36,050 nt of DNA, taken from contig JAGWMT010000004.1 of assembly GCA_028871595.1 (NCBI GenBank), positions 1 to 36,050 of the forward strand. Direction: 5' to 3'. Of the stretch, positions 19,870 to 26,458 are shown piece after piece (position 1 is the first letter of the stretch; the number at the start of each line of letters is the position of its first letter). The notes under the pieces were generated by a model. That model had not been told where the DNA came from and did no database searches. It worked only from the letters and a program-made list of their open reading frames with translations. Origin of the DNA: Elusimicrobiota bacterium. Lineage in GTDB: Bacteria; Elusimicrobiota; Elusimicrobia; UBA1565; UBA9628. The translations under genes were made by a program, and so were the position numbers.

Positions 19870-20573
19870 TTCTTGGGCGGAACGAGGGCGTAGCCGCGGC
19901 CGGAGACGCTCACCAGCCAGGCTTCGGATTTCCAGCCCAATTTGAGGCGGATGCGCCGCACGTGGACCTCGACCGTCTTCAACACGCCTTCCGACGGGGG
20001 CTCGACGCCCCAGACGTCGCGGTAGATCGTCGCGCGGTCGGTCGGATTCGGAGTGCGGCCCGCCAGGTAATAGAGGAGCTCGAACTCCTTCGGCGTCAGG
20101 TGCGGATACTCGACCTTGCCCATGGACACGACCTTCCGTCCGTAATCGAGGGCGAGAGCTCCCACTTCCAGGCGCGCCGGCGGGGACTCGCGGGATTCCC
20201 CCGCGTTGCGCCTCAGCAGCGCCCGGCAGTAGGCGATCAGGCGCTCGCTCTTCACCGGCTTGGTCAGGTAGTCGTCGGCGCCCATGTCGAGGCAGGCGAT
20301 GTCCTGGCCGTCCTTGTCGTTGCCCGTCAGGATGATGATCGGCAGGCGCGCGGTGAGCGCGTCCTGCTTCAGGAATTGACAGACCTCCAGACCTTTCATC
20401 CCGGGCATGATCAGGTCGAGCACGACGAGGTCGGGCATCTCCTTTTGCGCGGTCAGGATTCCGGCCTTGCCCGAGGGCGCCTGGAGGACCTCATAGCCCT
20501 CGAGCGTCAATACGTCGGAAACCGCCTTGCGGAACGACGCGTCGTCTTCGATCAGGAGAACCTTTGGTGTCAC
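19866..20573 (-). CDS. OmpR-family response regulator (receiver + winged helix)
   Basis: A 235-residue DNA-binding regulator. The receiver domain (1-120) has IEDD, phospho-acceptor D53 in VVLDLIMPG, T83 in ILTGND and K105 in LTKPVK. The C-terminal winged helix (about 135-232) has LTPKEFELLYYLA, the recognition helix region KTVEVHVRRIRLKLG and the wing SVSGRGYAL. The start is GTG at 20573, 6 bases after a -10 box. Its likely kinase is the divergent gene at 20598. An unknown protein follows in the same operon. Confidence 0.93.
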   Translation of the reverse strand: MTPKVLLIEDDASFRKAVSDVLTLEGYEVLQAPSGKAGILTAQKEMPDLVVLDLIMPGMKGLEVCQFLKQDALTARLPIIILTGNDKDGQDIACLDMGADDYLTKPVKSERLIAYCRALLRRNAGESRESPPARLEVGALALDYGRKVVSMGKVEYPHLTPKEFELLYYLAGRTPNPTDRATIYRDVWGVEPPSEGVLKTVEVHVRRIRLKLGWKSEAWLVSVSGRGYALVPPKK

Positions 20574-20579
20574 CTCCGG

Positions 20580-20591
20580 ATTTTATATAAA
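20580..20591. promoter_or_regulatory. back-to-back -10 boxes in a 24-base divergent intergenic region
   Basis: Reading right, TATAAA (20586-20591) ends 6 bases before the ATG at 20598. Reading left, TAAAAT (20580-20585) ends 6 bases before the GTG at 20573. The two boxes are immediately adjacent. Any -35 boxes would lie inside the opposite gene. Only one polymerase could occupy the site at a time. Confidence 0.65.
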
Positions 20592-20597
20592 TGCCGC

Positions 20598-21401
20598 ATG
20601 GACTCCAAGGTCTTCGCGGCGGCGGCGGCCGCCGCCGCGCTCGGCGCGGCGGCCGGCTGGAGTCTGGGACGGCGCCGAGCGCCCGCGGCCGCCCCGGGCA
20701 TTCCCGACGAGGAGCGCCTCGCCTGGCTCCAGCGGCTATCCACCGTGGGCCAGATGATGTCCGGGGTGGTGCACGAGGTCCGCACTCCCCTCAACACGGT
20801 GATCCTGACGGTCGAGCACGCCCAACGGGTCCTCGACCGGGGCGGAGATCCCCGCGAGCATCTCCTCACCGTCGCGCGGGAGGCCGACCGGGCGGTGGAA
20901 ATCCTGTCCGACGTGCTTGATTTCGCCAAACCCTCCCCGCTGGACCTGAAGCCGGCGGAATTGGGAGCGCGTCTCTCCGCCGCGCTCGATCCCCTCAAGA
21001 TCCGCTTCGACGAGCGCGGCGTCGAGACCTCCATTTCCGGAGCGGACGGCCTGATCGTGCTCGCCAGCGAACGGCACTTCCATCAGGTCCTGACCATCCT
21101 CCTGATCAACGCCCTCGACGCCATGCCGTTCGGCGGCCGGCTCGACGTCCGCGCCGAGCCGGCGGGAGAACACGCGCGCGTGACTCTCGCCGACACCGGC
21201 GTCGGCATCGAGGCGCCCGCCCTCCAACGCCTGTTCGAGCCGTTCGCGACCGGACGATCGGAAAGCGGCGGCACCGGATTGGGCCTCAACGTCGCGCGCT
21301 GGCTCATGAACAAGCACGGGGGCGACGTTTCCATCGCCAGCGCGGGCATCGGCAAGGGGACGACGGTCACCCTTCTCCTGAAAACGGCGTCAAATCCATG
21401 A
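20598..21401 (+). CDS. sensor histidine kinase with minimal N-terminal anchor
   Basis: A 267-residue kinase. Residues about 5-22 are one Ala-rich membrane segment (ALGAAAGWSLGRR marks its end). There is no periplasmic sensor domain. The dimerisation/phosphoacceptor domain has H59 in SGVVHEVRTPLN. The ATPase domain has the N box in LINALDAM, G1 box DTGVGI and G2 box GTGLGL. It is the probable partner of the divergent OmpR-type regulator, although the H-box is closer to NtrB/Atos types than to EnvZ. With so little outside sequence it may sense a membrane or cytoplasmic signal, or a partner protein. The ATG at 20598 is chosen because it sits 6 bases after TATAAA. Confidence 0.92.
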   Translation: MDSKVFAAAAAAAALGAAAGWSLGRRRAPAAAPGIPDEERLAWLQRLSTVGQMMSGVVHEVRTPLNTVILTVEHAQRVLDRGGDPREHLLTVAREADRAVEILSDVLDFAKPSPLDLKPAELGARLSAALDPLKIRFDERGVETSISGADGLIVLASERHFHQVLTILLINALDAMPFGGRLDVRAEPAGEHARVTLADTGVGIEAPALQRLFEPFATGRSESGGTGLGLNVARWLMNKHGGDVSIASAGIGKGTTVTLLLKTASNP

Positions 21402-21458
21402 GGAAATGCTAAGCTGAACGCCCCTCGCGGCCCGCGCCGGAGGATTTGAGGAGAACGA

Positions 21459-21878
21459 ATGCCCGGATTCTACCGCAAGAAGCGCCGCAAGGCCGGCCCG
21501 AACAAGAACCAGGAGAAGGTCCAGCGCGGCCGCGAGGCCGAAGCCGAAGCCCACGCCGCCGGAACCCTCGCCACCCGTTTTCCCGGCGTCCGCGGCCTGA
21601 AATTCCGGCTCAGCGTCACGTCCCCCCAGGGCGTCGTCTTGGACGAGACCGAGGACATGATCGGGCCCAACGACCCCTTCATCATCGAGGCCGATTGCCC
21701 CGGCCGCTGCGGCTCCGGCTCCTTTGATTTCGCCGAACTCATCGCCCAGTCGTTGACCCGCCTCGAAGAGCGCGGCTCGGCCGAGATCGCCTGCGCCGAG
21801 CAGCTTTACGGCGGCGGCCCCGAGTCCTGCGGCAGCGTCGCGAAGTGCGAGTTCGAGGCCGAGCTCGCCCCCAGCTGA
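21459..21878 (+). CDS. small Cys-containing protein of unknown function
   Basis: A 139-residue protein I do not recognise. The N-terminus is very basic (MPGFYRKKRRKAGPNKNQEK), suggesting nucleic-acid or ribosome contact. The middle has a beta-rich part (KFRLSVTSPQGVVLDE). The C-terminal half has five cysteines, in ADCPGRCGSG, IACAEQ and SCGSVAKCEF, that could bind a metal. GGAGGATTTGAGGAG just upstream gives a strong ribosome site. It follows the kinase gene after 57 bases. No signal peptide is present, so it is likely cytoplasmic. Confidence 0.72.
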   Translation: MPGFYRKKRRKAGPNKNQEKVQRGREAEAEAHAAGTLATRFPGVRGLKFRLSVTSPQGVVLDETEDMIGPNDPFIIEADCPGRCGSGSFDFAELIAQSLTRLEERGSAEIACAEQLYGGGPESCGSVAKCEFEAELAPS

Positions 21879-21928
21879 CCGTCCCTCCGACCGGCCGCGC
21901 CGCCGTATTAAGAGGTTGTTTCGCGGTC

Positions 21929-21957
21929 TTGCGAATTATCCGGGGGCCTGTTAGACT
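21929..21957 (+). promoter_or_regulatory. promoter of the motor operon
   Basis: TTGCGA (21929-21934), a 17-base spacer and TAGACT (21952-21957), followed by 9 bases and the ATG at 21967. Each box matches consensus at four of six positions. Confidence 0.5.
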
Positions 21958-21966
21958 TCGAAGGCG

Positions 21967-23391
21967 ATGTATTCTTACAAACCCGGCCTTTGCCGTCTCG
22001 CCCTGCTGATCGGACTGGCCGCGGGCGCCTCCGCGGCCGCCGTGACCCCGAAGGAGGCCACCCGGGAACTCGAGGCCAAGGTCGCGCTGGAAAGCTCGCT
22101 GGAAAAGCGCCTACAGTCCGTGCTCCGGGAGGCCCTGGGCAGCGACGACGTCATCGTCATCGTCAACGTCGCGCTGAAATCGGAGGCGCAGCACGACGAC
22201 GCGGATGTCATGCCCGGCGTCCCCCCGAAGGAGGAGCAGGCCGCCGATCCCGCGGCGGGCGCGACGGCGCTGAGCATGCCCATGGTGAGCCGGATCTCGG
22301 CGACCTTGATCGTCGACCAGGAGGCCGAGGCCAAGGACGTGGACCTGGCGAAGAAGGTGGCGTCCGGCATCCTGGGCATTTCCCCCGGACGCGGGGACAG
22401 CCTGAACGTCGAGAAGATCAAGTTCCACAAGCCGCGCGCCCAACCGGACGCCCAGCGCTACGCCGCGCTCGGCGCCTCGGGCCTGTGGCTGTTGTTTGCG
22501 ATCGCCGCGTTGGCCATCCTCCAGCGCAAGTTCCTGGGACCGTTGATCACGAACCTGCGCGACCTCAGCGCCGCGTCCTTGATGCGCAAGGGCGGCGAGG
22601 AGCGCGCGCCCGCCTCGGAGCGCGAGGCGGCCGAGGCCGCCGCACCGGGAGTTCATCCCGCCGCCGCGGGCCGGGCCGACGCCGGCCGCTCCGGCCTGCC
22701 CTTCTCCTTCCTGGACCGCGGTGACCTGCCCAAGCTGATCCACCTTCTGCGCGGCTCCACGGAGGAGGTTTCCGCCACGGTGATCCAATACCTCCCCCCC
22801 GACGTCGCGGGCAAGGTCCTGGCGGCCCTCGAACCCGACGCGCGGCGCCAGGTCGTGACCTTGCTGAGCCGGGTCAACGAGCTGGTCGAAAGCCAGGTCC
22901 GCCCGCTGGAGGAATCGGTCCGGCAGCGCATCGACTACATGATCGGAGGAGAGGACAAGCTCGTCGAACTGTTGGAAAGCCTCCCCTCCGAGATTCAAAG
23001 CGACCTGCTGACGACCCTCCGCGCGGACGACCCGGAGGTCGCCGAAAGCGTGGGCCGGCGCCTGGTCTTCATCGAGGACATCGCGGCTCTGGATCCGGCG
23101 GAGATCAAGCTCCTGTCGCGCCGCGTCCCGGCGAAGCTTCTCGCCGTCCTTCTGAAGTCCTCCGCCTTCCTCCGGCTCAACATCCTCCCCAAACTGGCCG
23201 CGGGGACGCGCGAATGGCTGACGCAGGAAATCGAGCTTTCTTCGGAACCCACGCCGGAGGCGCTGGAAGCCGCGCGCCAGCCGGTGCTGGCGGCCCTCGC
23301 CCAGTTGGTTCGCGAGGGCCGCGTCGTCCTGAAGAAGGATTCGCCGGAGCCCGCCCCCCGCCCCGCCCCCGCCGTCCCGCAGGAGGCCTAG
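21967..23391 (+). CDS. FliF C-terminal domain / FliG fusion protein
   Basis: A 474-residue protein. A signal peptide or anchor (residues 1-24) is followed by a domain (about 30-153) that matches the C-terminal periplasmic part of FliF: DVIVIVNVALKSE, then SRISATLIVD and GISPGRGDSLNVEKIKF. One membrane helix (about 166-185) follows, then a linker, then FliG middle and C-terminal domains (about 250-455): VIQYLPPDVAGKVLAALEP, the GG linker in YMIGGEDKLVELLESL, and the torque region from FIEDIAALDPAEIKLLSRR. FliG normally joins the rotor by binding the FliF tail with its N-terminal domain. Here that domain is missing and the link is covalent. The EHPQR motif of flagellar FliG is not conserved. 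It is the first gene of an operon with motA and two motB-like genes, so it is the probable rotor. Confidence 0.85.
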   Translation: MYSYKPGLCRLALLIGLAAGASAAAVTPKEATRELEAKVALESSLEKRLQSVLREALGSDDVIVIVNVALKSEAQHDDADVMPGVPPKEEQAADPAAGATALSMPMVSRISATLIVDQEAEAKDVDLAKKVASGILGISPGRGDSLNVEKIKFHKPRAQPDAQRYAALGASGLWLLFAIAALAILQRKFLGPLITNLRDLSAASLMRKGGEERAPASEREAAEAAAPGVHPAAAGRADAGRSGLPFSFLDRGDLPKLIHLLRGSTEEVSATVIQYLPPDVAGKVLAALEPDARRQVVTLLSRVNELVESQVRPLEESVRQRIDYMIGGEDKLVELLESLPSEIQSDLLTTLRADDPEVAESVGRRLVFIEDIAALDPAEIKLLSRRVPAKLLAVLLKSSAFLRLNILPKLAAGTREWLTQEIELSSEPTPEALEAARQPVLAALAQLVREGRVVLKKDSPEPAPRPAPAVPQEA

Positions 23392-23397
23392 TCCGCC

Positions 23398-24183
23398 ATG
23401 GATTTCATGACCGTCGGCGGCATCCTCTGCGGCGCCGGGGTGATCTTCTACGTCCTGGCCGCCGGCCACATGATGCAGTTCCTGCTGAATTTCGACGCCA
23501 TCGTGCTGATCTTCGGCGGCACCTTGGGGTCCATCATGATCAGCTATCCGTGGTCGGTGCTGAGCAAGGTGCCGATGGCCCTGAACCTCATGTTCTTCCC
23601 CCCGAAGCGGCCCTCCGCGCAGACCTTGATCGACAGCATCGTCAAGCTCGCGGAGAAGGCGCGGCGCGACGGGGTGGACTCCCTGGCGGAGGACGCCCCC
23701 TATGTGCCGCATCCCTACTTGGGCGACTGCATCCAGATGCTGGTGGACGGCCTCGACCACGAGATGATCAAGGAGCGCTGCGAGCGCGACATCCTGGCCA
23801 CCCAGCAGCGCCACGACCAGATCAGCGGAATCTTCCGCTCCGCCGGGACGTTCGCTCCGATCTTCGGCCTCCTCGGCACCTTGATCGGCGTCGTGCAGGT
23901 GCTGCGCAACATCACCGACCCGAAGGCCATGGGAAGCTCCATGGCCGTGGCCATGACCGCCTCGTTCTACGGAATCTTCTCCGCGAACTTTTTATTCCTG
24001 CCGATCTCCAACAAGCTCAACCACTATTCCGAGGAGGAGGTTCTCGCCCGGGAACTGATCACCAAAGGCGTCCTCGCCCTGCAGCAGGACGAGGCTCCGT
24101 GGCTGATCGCCAAGCGGCTGGAGGCGTACCTGTCGTTCCATCTGCGCGCCCGAGGTGAACGCCCCTATAAGGCCGCGGCATGA
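23398..24183 (+). CDS. motA: MotA-like stator subunit
   Basis: A 261-residue membrane protein with the MotA arrangement: two N-terminal helices, a cytoplasmic loop of about 100 residues with many charges, and two C-terminal helices. P154 in GTFAPIFGLLGTLIGVV and P202 in FLFLPISNKL are 48 residues apart, close to the essential prolines of E. coli MotA. Together with MotB it would conduct protons or sodium and push on the FliG domain. The size and the large loop make it MotA rather than ExbB or TolQ. AGGAGG from the end of the previous gene lies 11 bases before the ATG. The next gene overlaps its stop (ATGA). Confidence 0.9.
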   Translation: MDFMTVGGILCGAGVIFYVLAAGHMMQFLLNFDAIVLIFGGTLGSIMISYPWSVLSKVPMALNLMFFPPKRPSAQTLIDSIVKLAEKARRDGVDSLAEDAPYVPHPYLGDCIQMLVDGLDHEMIKERCERDILATQQRHDQISGIFRSAGTFAPIFGLLGTLIGVVQVLRNITDPKAMGSSMAVAMTASFYGIFSANFLFLPISNKLNHYSEEEVLARELITKGVLALQQDEAPWLIAKRLEAYLSFHLRARGERPYKAAA

Positions 24184-24857
24184 GGACCTTCCTGCACCGG
24201 CTGACCCGCCCCCAGGCGGAGGAGAACCCGCTGTGGCTGGTCGTCCTGTGCGACTTGATGACCAACCTGATGCTGTTCTTCCTGGTCATGTACTCCTTCA
24301 CGCTGCAGAATCCCAAGACCCGGTCCGAGTGGCTCCGCGCGTTCCAGGCCTCCCAGCTCATCGACACCCAGCAGGCCCGCGCCGACGCCGTGGTCCGGGA
24401 ATTCAAGGAAAAGGAGGCCGCGCGGGCGCTGATCGAGCTGCTCCAGCCCCTGAAGAGCGCCGCCGACATCGACGTGACGGAGCGGACCATCCGCGTCCGC
24501 CTGCGCGACCAGCTCCTCTTTCCGACCTCTTCGTCCGGGCTCAACGCGCGCGCCGACGCGACGCTGGGCGAATTGGCGTCCGTGCTCCGGCAGATTCCCA
24601 ACGACGTCCTGGTCGAAGGGCACACCGACGACGTCCCGATCGTCTCGGGCCCCTACCGGACGAACTGGGAGCTCTCCGTGGCGCGCGCGGCCTCGGTGAT
24701 CGCCGTCCTGACCAAGGACGGCGTGCCCCCGGCGCGCCTGATCGCGGCCGGCTACGGTCCCTATCACCCGCTCGCCGCCAACGACGCCGAAGGCCGCGCG
24801 CGGAACCGGCGCGTGGAGATCGTCATCCTGCGCGGCGGAGGCGGCGCCGATGAGTAG
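24180..24857 (+). CDS. motB: MotB-like stator subunit 1
   Basis: A 225-residue protein with a short cytoplasmic N-terminus, one membrane helix with the channel aspartate D25 in CDLMTNLMLFFLVMYS, a plug/linker helix and a C-terminal OmpA-like peptidoglycan-binding domain (VEGHTDDVPI, NWELSVARA, RNRRVEI). It has everything a stator needs to be anchored to the wall. The start overlaps motA by 4 bases and the end overlaps the second motB-like gene by 8 bases, so the subunits should be made in fixed proportion. Compared with the second copy it has a longer N-terminus and a different linker. Confidence 0.9.
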   Translation: MRTFLHRLTRPQAEENPLWLVVLCDLMTNLMLFFLVMYSFTLQNPKTRSEWLRAFQASQLIDTQQARADAVVREFKEKEAARALIELLQPLKSAADIDVTERTIRVRLRDQLLFPTSSSGLNARADATLGELASVLRQIPNDVLVEGHTDDVPIVSGPYRTNWELSVARAASVIAVLTKDGVPPARLIAAGYGPYHPLAANDAEGRARNRRVEIVILRGGGGADE

Positions 24858-25497
24858 GAAGCGGCACGATCTCACCGGCCTGTGGATGGTCCCTTACGCG
24901 GACCTCATGTCCACCATGGTGATCCTGTTCCTGGCGTTGTTCGCCTACTCCTACACTCAGACCCCCCCGGAATACCAGCGCGCCGTCGCGCACCTGCAAA
25001 AGGACATGGACGCGGGCTCCGATTACGCGCGCGTCCGCGCCGACGAGACCGACTTGGCCGTCGAAGTGAAGCAGGAGATGGACCGTTTGGCGCTGCGCGA
25101 TTTCGGCCTGCGCGTCACCTCCCGCCGCATCCACATCCTGCTGCCGGAGCCGGTGCTTTTCTCGCCTGGCTCCGCGACCCTCAATCCCGACGCCGGCCGC
25201 GTTTTGGAGCCGCTCGCCAAGCTCTTTGCCGGCATCCCGAACCCCATCCTGGTGGCCGGGCACACGGACAACAAGCCCTTGGTCCGCAGCCGCCTCCGCG
25301 ACAATTGGGAGTTGTCCGCGGCGCGGGCCTTCGCCATCGGTCGGTTCTTCGTGGAACGCGGCCTCGCCCCGGAGCGCTTCGAGGCCCGCGGCTACGGCGA
25401 GCAAAGGCCCCTGGCCACCAATCTGACCCCGGAAGGCCGCGCGCGCAACCGCCGCGTCGAGATCAGCATCGTGCGCGAGGTCAAGAAAGACAGCTAA
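24850..25497 (+). CDS. motB: MotB-like stator subunit 2
   Basis: A 215-residue second MotB-type protein. The membrane helix has D18 in PYADLMSTMVILFLALFAYS. The OmpA-like domain has VAGHTDNKPL, NWELSAARA, YGEQRPLA and RNRRVEI. Outside these motifs it differs widely from the first copy, so this is not a recent duplication. Both copies keep the ion-binding aspartate and the peptidoglycan-binding motif, so neither looks degenerate. They could form a heterodimer with MotA or make two alternative stators. Separated by 1 base from the TPR gene. Confidence 0.88.
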   Translation: MSRKRHDLTGLWMVPYADLMSTMVILFLALFAYSYTQTPPEYQRAVAHLQKDMDAGSDYARVRADETDLAVEVKQEMDRLALRDFGLRVTSRRIHILLPEPVLFSPGSATLNPDAGRVLEPLAKLFAGIPNPILVAGHTDNKPLVRSRLRDNWELSAARAFAIGRFFVERGLAPERFEARGYGEQRPLATNLTPEGRARNRRVEISIVREVKKDS

Positions 25498-25498
25498 G

Positions 25499-26458
25499 AT
25501 GGCTCGTCGGAACCGCTTGAGACACGAAGACCTCCCGCCGTCAGGCTGCCCCGGACGAAGGCCGCGCGCCGCCGTTCTCGCGCGCCTGCTCCTCCTCGCC
25601 GGGCTTCTGGCCGGAGCGCCGCGCGCGAAGGCCGCCGACGCGGCGTCGGAATCCAAGGCGGTGGTCCTGCAGAAGTACTACGACCAGGCCTTCGCGTTCT
25701 ACAAGTCGGGCGACTACGGCCGCGCCATCCAGGTCTGGGACGACATTTTGCGCCTCGATCCCGACCAAAAAACCGCGCGGGAAATGATCCGGGAAGTGCA
25801 GAACAACGTCGAAAAGACCAACGCCAAACGCCTGGCGGAGGTGTTGGCCAGCGTGAAGGCCGGGCGCTACCGCTCGGCGCGCGACGGCCTGGATACTTTG
25901 CTGGAGGGCGGCAACCGCACCCCGTTCGCCTCCGCGCTCCAGGCGTCCCTCGAGGACCTCATGCTGATCGTTCCCGCGGCGCCGGACCGCACCAAGGCCT
26001 GGCGCCTGGCGATCACGGCCGTCAACGCGACCGTCGGGCAGGCGCGGGACTTCAAGCTGGCTTTCAACGCGCTCCGCTACGCGCGGGAACTGGATCCCTC
26101 CGACCCGCGCCTGAAGCGCCTGCTCGACTGGTTCCTCACCAAGCACCCGGAATTCGTCGATTCGGACGTGGTCACGCCCGGGATGACCTTGCTCGAATAC
26201 AAGCGTTCTCTCGCCCTCGACCACATGTACGGCGCGCGTTATCATCAGGCCATCGACACCCTCAACGAGGTGCTCGCTCTCGAGCCGTCCGACCTGGTCG
26301 CTCTCAAGCGCCTGGGCTCCGCGTATTATTCGTTGGGCCTGTACCCCCAGGCGCGCGCCGCGTGGAAGAAGGCTCTCGTCCTGTCTCCGGCGGATCCGCA
26401 GCTGAAGCGCTTCGTCCGGAAGCTGTCCGCCCGCCCGAAGTCCGCCGGCGGCGACTAG
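25499..26458 (+). CDS. secreted TPR-repeat protein of the motor operon
   Basis: A 319-residue protein with a long basic N-terminus and a signal peptide (hydrophobic core ARLLLLAGLLAG, likely cleavage after RAKA). TPR-like units follow, such as QAFAFYKSGDYGRAIQVWDD and the pair near 235-300 (MYGARYHQAIDTLNEVLALE; AYYSLGLYPQARAAWKKAL). It is probably periplasmic and may connect the stator to an envelope partner. It begins 1 base after the second motB-like stop, so it belongs to the motor operon. Its stop overlaps that of the convergent beta-barrel gene by 4 bases. No lipobox cysteine is seen. Confidence 0.8.
   Translation: MARRNRLRHEDLPPSGCPGRRPRAAVLARLLLLAGLLAGAPRAKAADAASESKAVVLQKYYDQAFAFYKSGDYGRAIQVWDDILRLDPDQKTAREMIREVQNNVEKTNAKRLAEVLASVKAGRYRSARDGLDTLLEGGNRTPFASALQASLEDLMLIVPAAPDRTKAWRLAITAVNATVGQARDFKLAFNALRYARELDPSDPRLKRLLDWFLTKHPEFVDSDVVTPGMTLLEYKRSLALDHMYGARYHQAIDTLNEVLALEPSDLVALKRLGSAYYSLGLYPQARAAWKKALVLSPADPQLKRFVRKLSARPKSAGGD

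Noticed and set aside
23398..25497. Reading the stator genes as ExbB/TolQ with ExbD/TolR
   Set aside because: The first protein has the large MotA loop and paired prolines, and both partners have full OmpA-like peptidoglycan-binding domains, which ExbD and TolR lack.
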